Below, in pieces: positions 36,266 to 49,421 of a stretch of 64,000 nucleotides of DNA (the stretch's first letter is position 1; each line of letters starts with the position of its first letter). Under the pieces are notes generated by a model that saw nothing but the letters and a program-made list of their open reading frames with translations, ran no database searches and had not been told where the DNA came from. The position numbers and the translations under genes were made by a program. Source of the stretch: Morinoia aosen (Eukaryota > Arthropoda > Malacostraca > Amphipoda > Talitridae); the NCBI GenBank assembly GCA_030386875.1, contig CM059562.1, forward strand, positions 63,982,201 to 64,046,200. The letters are read 5' to 3'.

Positions 36266-39215
36266 GACGAGGGGTTTTTTGAACTCTTCTAATTGAATGT
36301 CAAACTTAGAGGTGCTCCGGAATTTTAATGTCTACAGATTTGCTAAAAATGAAGTTGTAAATGAGGATATTCGTTCATCAAGGGAAGTCTTTTATGGTAA
36401 AAATCAAGCTGAAGAATTTTGATTGTCCATAAGTTTTCTGTTTTGGGACAAAAACAGAACTTAGAGGTACGAAGAATAATATGAGCAACATTCGAGTTGA
36501 ATAACTAACCAGTAAGTAAATGCGTACTTTTCCTCTACTGGTCATTACGCATCGCTGTACTAATAAGATTCCCTTTGTTTTGGCACGAAATGATGTTTTT
36601 TACTTTGTCATTGATTGATTAAACTAAATCTGATACTAGTTTATCTTATACTTTTGGATTTGAGCATCTATCTAACTGGCAATGGATAACATTTTGAAAT
36701 AATCAATTCAAGTGTATTATGACATTCAATAATTGCACATTTGCAATTATTTTAAGGCTTTGCGGATGAAATTCTAAAAAACATATCATTTGCTCGTTCA
36801 ATATTCTCGTCTATTATTCAAATTCTATTTATTTTTTCCTCTTCATCATTAGTTTCATGAAAAAATCTGACTAAATACTTTTAAAACTCGAGAATTTTCC
36901 CAGTGAAATACGGTTTAGTTTTGTATCAATGACTTTAGGGAAAGACTACTTCATTCAAATTCACCGAGTTAAAGACATCCGCTCGCGGTCCTGGCAAAAC
37001 CCTTTTCGGCTGAGGTGATACGTTCTTAGCGGTCACACAGAATGGAGCCGCTGGCCACAATTTCACCTCGGACCTTGCAGAAAACGTGTCTCTATTATGA
37101 ATTATTGGGCGAGCTTTGCTTCTCTACCGCACAGTTTTGCGTCTAAACTCTGAGTTACTTTCTTCTTGACAACTAAACCTAAAAGTGTACTTGCAACAAC
37201 TTTTTTGAAATTTGAAAATAACTTAACACTTTATTAACTCCTGCAGAAAGTGTACAGAAAGCCTTGTACCAAACATGGATGCTCTAGGACAACATAAGTT
37301 TGACTTCTTTATTTATGATCGCGTGTGAACAAATGCAACAATGATAATTCTTGATAATCGATGCTAGAAAGAATTATGAGAAAATGTTACTTCCGCGTGC
37401 ATTTTTTTTTACCCGATGACCAAGAACGAGCTTTCCGGAAACTTCAACTAAAAATATATTTGAAGAAGTGTAAACGAAAATTATCGGTCTGAATACAATT
37501 TTCGTTTATATTCCTTATTCATTAAACATTCCTTGTCATATAGCTGAGATTGTACGGTAGTTTTTGAAACAGCATAAAATGCTTCGCAACTATTTCACTT
37601 CCAAGATCTCGTTACGTTGCAGGTTCCTGTAAAAAGGAACATTTTTATGCACGATGTGCATATTCACAGCGATAAGACGAGGCAACTGTTGCGTACCTCA
37701 AAAGACCATATATTTTTGTTAGCCGTGAGAACAATTTCGTTACCCATAGCATCAAGAGGTTTTTGCATTATAACAATAAACTGATCAATTTTAGGGTTTT
37801 AAGAAGTCCCATAGATACGTAACAATTTTATAAATATGAGAGAGTTATGTGGCTATAAGAGGATTTTGTGAATGTACGAGAGTTTTTTGGGGACATTTGG
37901 AAACATCGGGAGGTCACAGAATATTTTTCCATCGCGAATGTGAACACCGTTTGATGAGGTTTCACATCCTAATCACGCCAACGACTTAGAGCAATCCTAC
38001 TTTCTTTTCCTTAAAACATCCTCCCCAAAATTAATTGTTTTATCTAAGATTTAGCCGCTTCTTATCGGAGTTTGATTTGATCTGAATTGAATTGATCACT
38101 GTAACTATTCTGTGTGAAACAGGCTTTTGTTCAAGGACTCAAAATTGACAGATTGTGGACTAAAATATTGGTAGCTTATTCTATTCAAGAAGACTCCGAG
38201 GTTGTCGTACGCATAAAAAAACGCATTCAGTACTTCTACTACCAGCAACGACCGTCGCGAACTTCCGCGTAAAATCAAATTCAGTTTAAAGAATACAACG
38301 TATTAATATTACATTGTTTATCATATCAAACTTACAAAATTAATTTTCCGATTCAAGAAATATTTAAAAAGCGTCTTCTCTATAGTAATGTGTGTATGCA
38401 AATGTTTTATCATAGTAAGATTTTTATCAGTAATAGGCTAACAAAATGCCCAATGCAGCTTCTACGCTGACAGAATATTTCGTAGTTTTTCATGTCACTG
38501 AATTTTCATTCACTGCTCAACATGAAATTGTGCGCCTCAAAAAATGGTCTTGCTCAGCCAATAATATTTCAGAAATTGAAGAACATTTTCCAGTGCTTCA
38601 TCTGATATTCCTTCAATTCACTAGATGTCTAAAAAAAATTGTTAAGCATCTATTGTATTCATTCTATTCCATGACTCGTAGGCTATGAATCGTTCTTAAA
38701 ATGCGAACATCAGAAAATTCACTGCTAACTGATTCAGTATTTCATCCCCGTGAAGGAAAGCGGGAAAAGAAATTCTCATGGAAAAAAGCGACCGAGTGAA
38801 AAAGCACTCAATTATCTCTGAGGCCTTGCAATACACTGACTTCTCTTGCACAAGCTGCGCTTCTATCACCATACTCATCTTATTTGAAATAAATGAAAGC
38901 GAAATCTCTGTAAGAATGAATAAAATGTTCTCAAATCCTCCGTTGAAGGACTCAAGTTGAACTGACCTCCTCCCAAGCCATCAGGACGGGACGCAGCTGC
39001 TGCAGACCTGCAGGCCTAGCGTGGGAAATGTGAAACAATTCTCTCATTTCACTCTTAGCAAGGCGACTGTTACAGTATTTTGAAATCTCCTGCATTGCAG
39101 GTTAGAACTAACAAAATTCTTCATGAATAACGCTGCGTGGCAAGCCAAACCGCAGATAAATTTACTGAACGCTGTTAAATTCGTTTCATTTTACCTGTCT
39201 CTAATATTTTGCTAG
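36266..39215. other. AT-rich, nothing supported
   Basis: Almost 3 kb with only short frames, mostly of biased AT-rich codons. No transposon ends, tandem array or RNA gene was seen. Confidence 0.6.
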
Positions 39216-39511
39216 ATGACAGCAATAACAGGGCTACAGACAGCGAGCGAAAGCATGCCAAGAACAACCCGAGTTTATTCGATCGAAAGATCAGCAATAG
39301 TTTCCTCGATCTATTAGACACGTTTCATGCATCTCAATTCATACATCCCCTCTGCTGGAATCGCGTGATTGCCGACGTCGGTTGTCATATTATCCTGCGT
39401 TTTCCAGGACATATCACTTGGCTGAGCTGTCCACATGACAGCCCTCCCGTTATAGAGACTGGGATTGATTTTTCTACTCTAAAATTAAAATCTAAAACAC
39501 TTCAAGCATAA
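39216..39511 (+). CDS. possible terminal exon, unknown protein
   Basis: An acceptor-like sequence (CTGTCTCTAATATTTTGCTAG, AG at 39214-39215) precedes 98 sense codons and TAA. The N-terminal half is polar and charged (NNRATDSERKHAKNNPSLFD), the rest mixed with several Cys, His and Trp. The frame is somewhat GC-richer than its surroundings, which makes long chance frames easier. No domain is recognised, and no AATAAA follows closely. It may be a real 3' exon or chance. Confidence 0.2.
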
Positions 39512-41539
39512 ATTTTAGGCACGCACGTTTACGTTCTCAACTCTTTGTAATCAGTGAGATTACCAATATGTTCACAGAGTATCAGAAAGTTTTCTGAGGA
39601 AAAATTCTACAGTAGAACTGAGCTTTCAGCCGAACTGATGACTTACAAAGCACGAGCGGCTAAAATGAACTCTGTGTAACGTTGTACCTTTAACTTTAGA
39701 CGCTTCTCTACTCCTGACGTTACTAACCTTTCCACTGAGCTGGAGATTTGAATATGACACTAGATCACTACACAAACTCTTCAGCTCCTCTCCCTCAATT
39801 TCCTACTGGAAAAACTGAGAAGGCTGAGTAGTTCAGTCATCACAAATTGAATGTGTAGTCACGACGGCAATTTTGTCCCCATTGTATAAAATTTGGCCGG
39901 AAAAACCAATAACCTTTTCTTGACACATATCAGGCTTGATTTTCCGTTACACAAAACAAGAAAGAACGAAAGTTTGATTCCGAAAAAAAATGTGCGAATG
40001 TTTTGTAGAAGTTCACTCAACCGCTAAATATAAGAGCTCGGGTACTGCAACTCAGCTAGCGTGAGAATTCATCAGTAAACGACATTGAACTTAGCTTTAT
40101 ATTCTACGAAATTTCAAATATCTGAACACGAAAGGATTTTGCACATTAAATTTCGGACATTACGACGAATAAAAATCCAAGAGTATAAAATTATTTTTTC
40201 ATTAGAATGAGTAGATTACTCGCACATATTTTGACGGAACCCATGTTTGAGGGATATTTATGCTTCGGTACTTCTGTTTTTAGTCTATATATAAATATAT
40301 ATATATGTATCCAAATATAGACACATATATGCAACTGACACAGTTCAGAGAATTAGAGTTTGATGAACAACACTTTAAAAATGTAAAGAAACCTCTTTTT
40401 TACCCTGCAAGTTTCGGATGGCAAAGTGCACGTAATGAAGTGACGCGTAACTCTCTCTGGTGATCGTGAAAGAGAAACACTTAATATATTTCCTCCATGC
40501 TCATCAAGCACAACATAATCGCACTACATTTAGCACAGAGGCTTGGTGTTTTTCACACACCTCAAATTCACTTGAACTCCAGCCTCTGCCTTCTCCGACC
40601 TGTATCCCACTCACCTGATCTCAATGTCACCGGCAAATGATCATGGACTTAAATTTCTGCTAGAGCTTCTGATTTAGAAAGAATGAGTTTTTTTATCATT
40701 TGGTGGCCACCACGGATCTTCTTCTCAAATCGAGACGAGTTTATTACGAGCGTGACTGGACAGCTTCTGTGTGATTTAGATGTCATTTGAAGGCTGACTT
40801 TTGTGTCTCACTCACGATAAAGGCAATTCCTTGGACTTAAATTGCAATCACAAGTCTCTAAAAGCCTGTAAAAAAGGCCACAATTGTATTGGTAATTGCT
40901 TGACATGGTTTTATTATGCGGATATCATCCCGAGATGCGATGATGAGTCGCTCATTACTTGGTAACTCTCATGAAAGGAGTTCACGCTTCTTTAGATTAT
41001 TGAAGTCGCACGAGAAATGCCTCTCTTCAGCGCAGGCTACCAGTCTTATCAAAGTAATACTTTTTTCACTGCACTGGGAATTCCCTTTGCGAATAAAATA
41101 TTTCTAATTCGAAAACTAAGCGTGAGACGTTTAAGTTACATATATGCACCGTGGTTACTCCCTGCGCTCTGAGTCATCTCTTTCTTCATGAAGATTTAAA
41201 ATACGAACTTTCGCCTCCAGACGTATGCGAAAAAACATTGCGTTCACATGTTGCAGTTGTTTTGAATTATTGCTTTATTTGTAAGAGAAAATCTTAATAG
41301 CTGCATTTCCTCAATTAGAAAGGTAAGAAGAGGAAGAAGAATAACAATGAAAATCAGCGCATTAGTCATATGAATCACAGTCATTTACTGTTCCCGACAG
41401 AAAACATTAATTCAACATGCTAATATACTTCATTTAGCCGTGTTGTTGGAAGGAATACATCAACTCAAGATTGAAGCATAATTCTTCGCAATTTTAATCC
41501 ACTGTGCACGTCGTAATAATAAAAAAAGTGAAGCGTTTT
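39512..41539. other. no supported gene
   Basis: AT-rich. A TA-rich simple tract lies at about 40284-40330. On the minus strand near 40606-40616 a perfect donor (ATCAG then GTGAGT) sits about 55 nt from an acceptor-like TTTCTAAATCAG. All three frames between them are stopped, so only a noncoding exon would be possible. Confidence 0.5.
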
Positions 41540-41720
41540 CTGCTTCGTTAATTAATCGTTTATGCGTGTTATATATCTGGGAGCGGAGAGCAGGCCGGCC
41601 TGCAGTGTCACATCCATTACGCGGCGCCTGGCGCTGGCCACCCACCCGCATCGCGCGAACGTCGTGGCCAGGTCGCCTGTAATCGTCGTCTGCCATTAGG
41701 ACGGCCGGCATCCCTACATT
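41540..41720. promoter_or_regulatory. AT-core plus GC-rich island with palindrome
   Basis: A TTAATTAATCGTTTATG homeodomain-like block (about 41550-41566) is followed by a very GC-rich stretch starting with the perfect 14-bp palindrome GCAGGCCGGCCTGC (41590-41603), then GGCGCCTGGCGCTGGCC-type words. It stands out strongly from its AT-rich surroundings. The 83-codon minus frame through it is not protein-like beyond composition. A conserved enhancer or a promoter is the likeliest role, by inference. Confidence 0.3.
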
Positions 41721-42304
41721 GTACTGACGTGTGCCTCACGTACTGTGTACTTAATAATTTTATAATACATTTACCCTTCGCACAGTATCTCTAATGACCA
41801 AGTCCAGCGATTGGCAGCCAAGTAATTCAACTGTCGTGCACTGCCAGCGTGAGTAAAAGCGACTTGCTTTCGACTGCACCAACTCAACACAGGTAGGCTT
41901 GGAACGGCTAAAATCAAAATTATGCTTCTGCCGTATATAGTTTTAGTCTATATACGTGGAGTTAGAAAAACATGTTCAGTTTTTTTTAATTCGTTCATGT
42001 TTTTAAATACACAAATATTCTGAACAATTAAAGGTGAATGTATAGATGCAAGGTATTTCAAGTAAATTTTCGTACTCATCTCATCTTTTTCACAAGGGCT
42101 TTTGTCCTCCCGTTTGCACGCCCACACCTCATCAGCTCAGACAGCTTTGCTGCGTTTCACCAACTCGCCGCTGTGTTATGCATACTTAGATCCCATTCGT
42201 TTTCTTGTGGTAAAAAATACATCTTTCTTCACAATTTACTCGTGCGAGAGATTCAGAAAAGTTTTGGTTGAAAGCAACTTGAAGCAGCCGCTGTCAAGGG
42301 TTTC
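41721..42304. other. no supported gene
   Basis: A small 9-bp stem hairpin (CGTATATAG / CTATATACG) lies at 41932-41956. Overlapping 77- and 89-codon plus frames at 42038-42371 are unrecognised. Confidence 0.5.
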
Positions 42305-42775
42305 TTGGGTAAGAAGTTTGGGCAACACTCCCGTACGGTCGAGTTCGTCCCCACGAGCGTCTTGTGTTTAGATGTCGTGGCTCTGTCGGGTTTGGAAGCT
42401 CTTCAACTCTCCCACAAGTGGAAAGAAGATCAGCTCTGGGTAGACACTTCCTATTTTTCTCCCTCGAACACTCGACGAGTCTGCCGGCTAAAAACCATAA
42501 AACCCACCTGCCACTTTAACATCACGATTTTTCAATCCATGTTGATCTTATTTGAACCTGCTAGGCTTTATATCTATTTCCTAGGAAAGACTGTTACGTT
42601 CTCTGACGTAAATGAGAATACGATCGTATTTTTCTCTGCCCAGCAAGACCGGTGGGATTTTTCTTCCTTCCCTTTTATATGGAGAACGAAGGAAAATGTC
42701 CGTCAGGTGCAAATTTCAGTGACTGTTAGAAATTTACTTTTAAGATCGAAACCGTTGAGATTTAATTTGGAATGA
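42305..42775 (+). CDS. longest open frame, probably not a gene
   Basis: A 156-codon frame with an unusual start codon in place of ATG (GGGTAAG runs through its start). It is the longest frame in the window. With about 64% A+T, a frame this long is expected roughly once in ten such windows by my rough estimate, and this stretch is GC-richer, so chance remains plausible. The translation is not repetitive and contains varied aromatic and charged residues, for example HKWKEDQLWVDTSYFSPS, but no motif, signal peptide or membrane segment. A donor-like TCG-GTAAGT follows at 42824, after the stop. Confidence 0.12.
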   Translation: MGKKFGQHSRTVEFVPTSVLCLDVVALSGLEALQLSHKWKEDQLWVDTSYFSPSNTRRVCRLKTIKPTCHFNITIFQSMLILFEPARLYIYFLGKTVTFSDVNENTIVFFSAQQDRWDFSSFPFIWRTKENVRQVQISVTVRNLLLRSKPLRFNLE

Positions 42776-43108
42776 TGAAAACTGAAAGTGAATTTAAATA
42801 TTTTTTCCCGAAATTTTTATCGGTAAGTTACTCTTCACATCTTCTGCAATTTCAACTGTAATGCGTGGATGCAGCGTTACAGGTTCGCACAAACATAATT
42901 TAATTTTTCCTTTGTTATTTATAATGTACAGACATGATTACAATTATTTACAGTTTATAACATATTTTTCCCCTAATTTGTTTTCCATTCATTCTTTAAA
43001 TGAAAATATTTTGTGTATCTTGTTATTAAAAATTTGGTGTTACATAAATATGCGAGACATTCTATTTCCTTTTGCTACATAAGGTAGTAAAAGGTCGTGT
43101 CTACTCAC
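42776..43108. other. AT-rich, nothing supported
   Basis: A 73-codon Phe/Ile/Leu/Tyr-rich plus frame (42861-43082) reflects base composition. No features. Confidence 0.6.
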
Positions 43109-43170
43109 CTTATCACTTCCACAATATTGTTACTGTTGCACGCAGGCGCTGCAGAGCCTCTATTTGGCAT
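43109..43170 (-). CDS. possible first coding exon with perfect donor
   Basis: On the minus strand an ATG at 43168-43170 opens MPNRGSAAPACNSNNIVEVI and runs into a perfect donor (ATAAG then GTGAGT at 43103-43108) in phase 2. The small, polar, Ala/Asn/Ser-rich sequence is plausible as a protein start. No downstream exon could be linked at lower coordinates, and 20 codons carry little information. Confidence 0.15.
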
Positions 43171-46100
43171 ATCATTGTCAATTTGAAAATAGTTGAAGAA
43201 TCTTTACTTCATGCTTCTAATGATATTTTATGAACTGCCTTCGTCACTTCGTGTCGACGATTCATCATAGAATGTGAAAATTTTGATGGGACCTGAACAT
43301 CAGCGCCCTGACCTCGCAAAAATTTTATTTTTGAATCCAGTGAAATTTCACTCGTTAAATAATTTACTATGATCAATTCCAAATATTATTTCTTCTCAAA
43401 CTGAAATACAAACAAGTTTCATTATGCTCATATGTGTTGACGATCAATTTATTTTTAAATATCTGGCTCTCTGAAAACACAACCTTGGGAAAACGATTTG
43501 TAGTTCTGATACATTTTATAGAATTCTTTTTTTCTGAGACAGTAATGACAAATATCGAGCTGTCAGAAGAGCTTGTATGTTGTTATAGCTTCTGAAAGTT
43601 CTTGCGTGTTGTAGCGTCCTATTTTCGTTGATAATTTTACCGTGCACTATAACTGTGCGATGGAAATGACGGTAAAGATACTCACTAGCTAATAGTTTTG
43701 CGGTTTTTGATTACCAGTTTGTTATATTCTTCGCTGAATAAACAGGTTCTGAATATTTTTGTTCGAATTCACTTGACCTACTTGAGGAATTTGCGACTAT
43801 CTCTAGAATAAAATTTCTGAAAATCATCATGGATTACTTTGACTTCGCACAGCCCATCTGTCAATACACTTTGATCCTACATGGAGACCATACGATTCTC
43901 CTCTTTTTGTAATAATCTCATCACGGCGCTTCAGAAATAATTTGCTGAAAATGCTCAGTGAAACCGTTACATAACACATCGTGAGCTTGACGTACCACCA
44001 TTGAAAATTGCCTCAAATGTGAACCTCAAAGAGATATATTTTCAAGAACCTAACGGCCTTGCATTTCTTTGCCCTATTTATTGCTTATACTGTCACGAGC
44101 GCATAGCCCCTACCTGGGAATGCAACCTACTTTCCAAACAATGTGTATTGTGAATGCTATCAGGCCTTATCTAGACGTGGAGTCGTCGGTGTGGAGTGCT
44201 CTACCCCAACTGCCTGCACGACGTGGGAGATCATCCTTCACAGACCGGATCATCATGTAGTGCAAATCGTGTCTGCTCCGACTGCGTATCTTTCCAATCC
44301 AGAACACAATACACTCTGGATGAAGTTACAAATCTTTCTCCAACAGGACCTTCCCTTTGTGGGCAAAAATATAGATCGCGGTGGTACATAAATTAAACAG
44401 TTCTCGTTTGCTCAGGTCAGACACATAAATGTCACAGACTTGTTTGGTTCCGCTCAATGAAAAATATAAAGAGAAACACTTTTTTCTTCCATACATAGTC
44501 AATACAGGCATGAGGGGAAGATGCATTGTACACGTCTTAGACACGATCGACGTGGATAAATTAAATTTTTTGCTATACTTTCAGAGGGTAATATTTTTGA
44601 ACATTATTTTACTCGTTTCTCCTAAGATGTAATAATGGGAAACGAAACTGAGTTAATGTTATTTGTAAACAAAGGGGTCTGCTCTTGTACGATCGGATAT
44701 CGTCGTAGAAAGGAATCAAATGTTAACCAATCAATATTCAATCAGTATCGAAAGCCCTACCCTAGGATTAAAACAATAAATCCATAAATCCCATTCATCG
44801 AATTTCGATATGTGACAAAAAGCTTGCTCGCTTCATACTGCTAAAAAAAGGTTAGAGTACTTTTTAGTAGAAACCGCACTTCTATACTCTCGCATGCGGT
44901 CAGCGTTGCGGCGCTACCTTTGACCACTTGTCGTTTGGAATGAGACCAACGTAAGCTCAGAATATAATTTCCATTTCATTGGTCCAGTTACTTATTGAGA
45001 AAAGTTTTCGATCCAGCAGTTTTTTTAAGTCTGTGACCAAATGAATTTTTTAAGCACTGCGATTTCGCGGCACAATATTATCGTCGGAGATAGAGACCAC
45101 TGAGGCGTAATGACTTTATAAAAGGACGTGCATGGTGAGCAAGGACCATTGCTACAAGCTTTACGCTGTTATTAGTCAAGTGGATTCATTAATCTTTACC
45201 GTGTTCGGAATATTAAAGAAGTTGTACTGTTTTTTTCATCATACTTGGGGCCGGCGATCAAGAATATGAGCTTGGAGGTCCCAGTGAGCAGGATCGGAAT
45301 CTGAGATCATCAATTATGCAGGTCTGGGCAAGGCTCGCGCGACACCGAGCAGCGATATAGCCCTGCTCTGAACTCAATCGGACAGCAGCCCCGACCCTAT
45401 CTTAGCATCGACACCATTCGGGCGTGTGTTTAAATCTCTTGACTTAACGACTTGGCATGCGCACATTAAGAGTCACATTCGTAAGATAAGAGTGTTCAAA
45501 TTTCGTTTCTCCTGGCAAAGTGGCGCTTTAAGCTTTAATGGCGAGAAAGAAGTCGTAGATCAGGGATAAAACTCCAAGCCTTTATTTTAACGATATCTCT
45601 TGACTGTGCATTTGATTTCATGAATTATCAAAGCATAATCCTTATGGAGAGTTAAATCTGCTGGTCTGTTTGTAAGGAGACTCTTCAGTATTAATGTGAA
45701 CATATACATAACATCTTACCATAAAGTAGCTCTTAAATTGGCGTAAACAATGGCAGTCTTGGACCCATTTGAAGACTGGACCGTCTAGTAATATTCCACA
45801 TTTATTCAGATGCTTACAATGAGTTCGCAGGAAGTTTCATTAGCTTGGAGAGTGCTGTAAATTTAAATTGAAAAAGGGAAAAACAGAGCCTGTTAACTTT
45901 TTTGGGGTAAACGTTTTTCAGTGCAATGAATGCAACAGAACAAGAACAAAACCAATATCGATGAGTTGGATCGCAGAAAGAAATTGAACAAATATCGGAA
46001 AAGTTTCAAGTTCAGGGAAAATTGATGCGAAGATCAACATGAGCCAACGCCCGCGTGTCCCCCGTTTCTATGTGTTCTGAATAACTTATTCAAAACGTGT

Positions 46101-48319
46101 TCGTGCTTCTAATTCGGAATTTAAAGTATGTCCTCAATTCATTTGGAGGTGCTAAGAGCGTTTTGCGGTCGCTACTTCAGTTAAATAATGCTCATTTGCA
46201 TTCAGAGAGGACCGCAGGCATCCCCTTGGCCTCATTTCAAAACAGCTAGAACCGTTGTCCAAATTTTGTCTCCGCCGTAAATTTTAAGATACGAGGCATG
46301 GTTTAGTTACACATTTTTGAAGCGCAGAGAACCTGTGTTCAGATCAGTACTCTGCATTGATCTGTACATCAACGCAGATTGTTAAAAATTTTAGGCTGAC
46401 TTTTATATTCGTTTCAATTATTACTCTATTGGAAAATTTTTCATGCCCTCAAGTCTGCATTAGGCAAAATTGATTTTACGTTACACTTTCGTGAAGAATA
46501 ATAAGCATAATTCAAATGAAAGTGATGTAGTCTCTGTAAGATAAATTTTCTGCTAATTACTAATGGAGGGTTCTAAACAGCATCGCTAAGCGTTTTGAAG
46601 GGAATAGATTATCGATTTTCAGAAACAATAAACGTTCATTGCAGCGAAACTTAACATATAGACTATGTAATGTTGTTTTTAAATTTACGTGTTGTCAGTC
46701 CTTTGAATGCTCAGTTTTTTAATTGAATGTAACTGGAAAGAACTTCAGAATAATGATTTACTTACTTTAGGCTTTGAACAAAAAGAAGCAAATTTTCTTC
46801 TAGAAATATCTGAGGTCCTAAACGTCCCAAAATACCAAAGCGCAAAAGTTCTCCAAAGTCTAGAGACGAGATGATGAGTGAGATGTTAACTCCTTTGATT
46901 CTTTAGCCTGGCACGCTTTCGGCCGTTCGGGTTCAATGAAGAAAAAATATCAGTAGCTTTTTTACAACCTCGACAATCGGAGATTGTCTCAAGAGCGGTG
47001 GACAAATTGTGCCGGGGAAGTGCCACACAAACCCAAATCGTTTCTTATGTTACTAATAGTGAAGTGTGACAGCCTGAAAAGTAGCACTGATTTTCGTTGA
47101 CTCTAAGGAACGACTTGAGCGAAAGAAAATGTCAAAGGCAAACAGAAAACGTTACGATTACCCTAACCTTTAGAGCCTTTAAAAATAATCCTATTCATCC
47201 TACAAAACTGATTTTCAAAAGAAGCGAAGCAAATGTTTTGTCTGATTAATAAGTTATTTTTTATTCCAATATTTCTTGATCCGTTATGGTCTTCATTTTT
47301 TTCCGAATTGAATCATTTACATTATCATACTTACGATATTTTTTTGTGTAACAGTAATATTTGCAACTATATTCAAAACATTCATTTAAAAATGAATGGA
47401 ATATATCCACCCTATAAGTTGAACATTTTGTATTCACTATTAATTGCAGCTCTTAATTTTGTTATTTCCTTTTTCAGACTAAGGGACTACTACATTTGAC
47501 TGAACTTCTACAGGGTTTGAGTTCGAATTCTTTTCCAGTAACATCATTTATAACAGTAGTTCTAGAAATTTGACGAACATATGATGTTTAAATATCAAGT
47601 TGAGTACATTTCACAGCATAAACGTCGAACAAAAAAGCAATCAATATACGAGACGATCCTTTAATTTTAAAATTTTACTCACTGTTCTCAGCTCAAAGTA
47701 CAACGAAAAGATGCTAATGCTGCAGATAATAATTGCTGACAAAGATTCAGGAAAATTTATGAATTTTTAGCTGTTTGTCAACAAAAAAAGTCAAATTTCC
47801 CTAAGCACTCTTCGATATTCATACCTAATCTTGTATAAATTGCATTTTTGATTCTTATGAACTTGATGCATTGCATCATGGCGCAGTACCCTTGCATGAC
47901 AATATGAAATATTTAAACAAATCACAGACTTCCATGAGTATATTTCTAAGAGGTTGTTGGCGCGTCCTTCGAGATAAGAGTTTCCATTTTTTCATTATCA
48001 TACAAGTAATCAAACATAAGTAAAGCCAAAGAGTTGACGCAATGATCATCTTGATAGTATTATCGAGCTAAAACAAACAAAAATGGTTACTGAAGCGGAT
48101 CACAGGTCGTAAAAGTCTTAAAAATAAACGGAAATAAAGTTAAGTGTGACCAGAAAGTATAGAAGAAGGCTGAATCCGATTTCGCAATGCCAAGGATGAA
48201 TCCTCCGAGGAAATAAACTGTGCCCGTATAGGAGCTGAGTTAGAGAAGTCAAGAAGACCCCGTTTGTGGCGCCTACCGAGATAAAATGCGATCTACAGAG
48301 CACTGTATTGTCTACTATC
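43171..48319. other. no supported gene
   Basis: About 5.1 kb of AT-rich DNA. The stretch 45245-45415 is a GC-richer patch with ATCAATTATG and no protein-like frame, and may be regulatory. At 47476-47477 a strong acceptor (TTATTTCCTTTTTCAG) precedes only 31 open codons. No transposon ends or arrays were seen. Confidence 0.5.
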
Positions 48320-48331
48320 GATGGCGCCATC
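48320..48331. promoter_or_regulatory. perfect 12-bp palindrome GATGGCGCCATC
   Basis: A GC-rich perfect palindrome overlapping CTATCGAT (about 48315-48322), which is close to the Drosophila DRE/BEAF word TATCGATA. It might bind a dimeric factor. The role is a guess from the word alone. Confidence 0.2.
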
Positions 48332-48857
48332 AATCCATCTTTTCGCCAAACTAGGGGTACTCAAGGTTATCTACGTGTAGGAAATCTTCTCTGTTGAAAA
48401 AAGTTCTCACACGAATTGAAATTTGCTCAAGAACATTTGAAAAAACAAGCTTATTCATGTGATTCTGTCGTACGATCGGGTATGTCTAAAAGTAAATTTT
48501 CTAGGAGAAACGCCGTGGCCATATTTAAAGAAACACTTATGCTCCCCAAAACATTATTCCAACTATAGAATTTGGAGCGGTGGTATCATGGTTTTGGAAT
48601 GCTTTTCTTCACAAGGAAGAGGGGACTGACAGATAATAAAAAGAAGAATGAACGCATGCATGTTTATATATAGGAATATCCTTGGTGAAAAATATTAAAG
48701 TCTCATACAGTTACAGCTATAGGACAACAGGACAACAACCAACAAAACAACAACCCTTAACGTCTTTTAATACCCTTTCCTGCACTGTGGGCCAAATTTG
48801 TCACTAATCAAATTGCAGAAAGCAAATACAATACTTAATTACTGTGTCATTTTTTTG
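48332..48857. other. no supported gene, short CAA-rich tract
   Basis: AT-rich DNA with a low-complexity ACAACA-rich stretch at 48721-48756. Nothing else. Confidence 0.6.
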
Positions 48858-49421
48858 CAGGGCGTGCGCTAAAACAGAAGCCGATTTAAAAAGGCTGTAG
48901 TTTGTTCAATATTAGTGCTAGAAGGCTTAAATAGATTTCATTGAAAAGAGCAGGATTTAATTTGTTTTATTATGACAATTTTGTCTATTAGGCAAACCTT
49001 TCAAATACATATGACATTCATCACTAAATATTACGCTGTCTAACAATATTTGATCAAATCTGCTCAAGTATTTTATTCTGCAGTAAAATAATAACCTCCG
49101 ATCTTTATCTTGCTGTGAGATTTCTTTGATTACATTGCATTTCATGTGGTTTTAAATAAAGTATTTTTGAAGATAAAATGAACAGTAGTTTTCTTTACCA
49201 GTGTCTCACCGATTTCGTTTTATCATCGTTAATTAAAAACATTACCATGTTAATGCTTCCTTCTGCCCTTCTGCTATGCCAATTGGATAAAATTACAAAA
49301 TTATAAGAATAAAATAAAACTTTAAATTTTGCTCTTATCAATGCAACCTATTTCAGCCTTCTAGCACTAATATTTTAAAAACCACAGGATTTAAAATCGG
49401 CTACTTTTTTAGCGAACACTG
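48858..49421. mobile_element. short Tc1/mariner element with CAG-type ends
   Basis: A 564-bp element bounded by inverted repeats. The left end is CAGGGCGTGCGCTAAAACAG at 48858. The right end, read inwards, is CAGTGTTCGCTAAAAAAGTA from 49421. The arms then share GCCGATTT and ATATTAGTGCTAGAAGG and stay similar for about 130 bp. CAGTG-type termini are usual for Tc1 elements. Both sides are flanked by TG rather than the TA expected, so target sites have mutated or the ends are slightly misplaced. Inside is a minus-strand transposase fragment (48957-49145). The element is internally deleted and dead. Confidence 0.75.
48957..49145 (-). pseudogene. Tc1/mariner transposase fragment (central)
   Basis: The minus strand encodes a 62-codon frame with QQDKDRRLLFYCRI, then VIFSDECHMYLKGLPNRQNC. 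Insect mariner-like transposases show DxDRRxxFC, then a FxDE/FSDE core holding the second catalytic Asp, then LNGxVNRQNCRYW. The match in order, spacing and residues is good. Upstream domains (helix-turn-helix DNA binding) and the third acidic residue are missing, and the frame stops just after NRQNC, next to the left inverted repeat. It lies inside the 564-bp element and is its only coding remnant. It cannot be functional. Confidence 0.75.

Noticed and set aside
40590..40690. Minus-strand segment between an acceptor and a perfect GTGAGT donor as a coding exon.
   Set aside because: All three frames contain stops, so at best it is noncoding.
47233..47499. AT-rich 88-codon frame as inserted mitochondrial DNA.
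   Set aside because: The Ile/Leu/Phe/Tyr/Asn richness comes from base composition, and no mitochondrial protein motif is visible.
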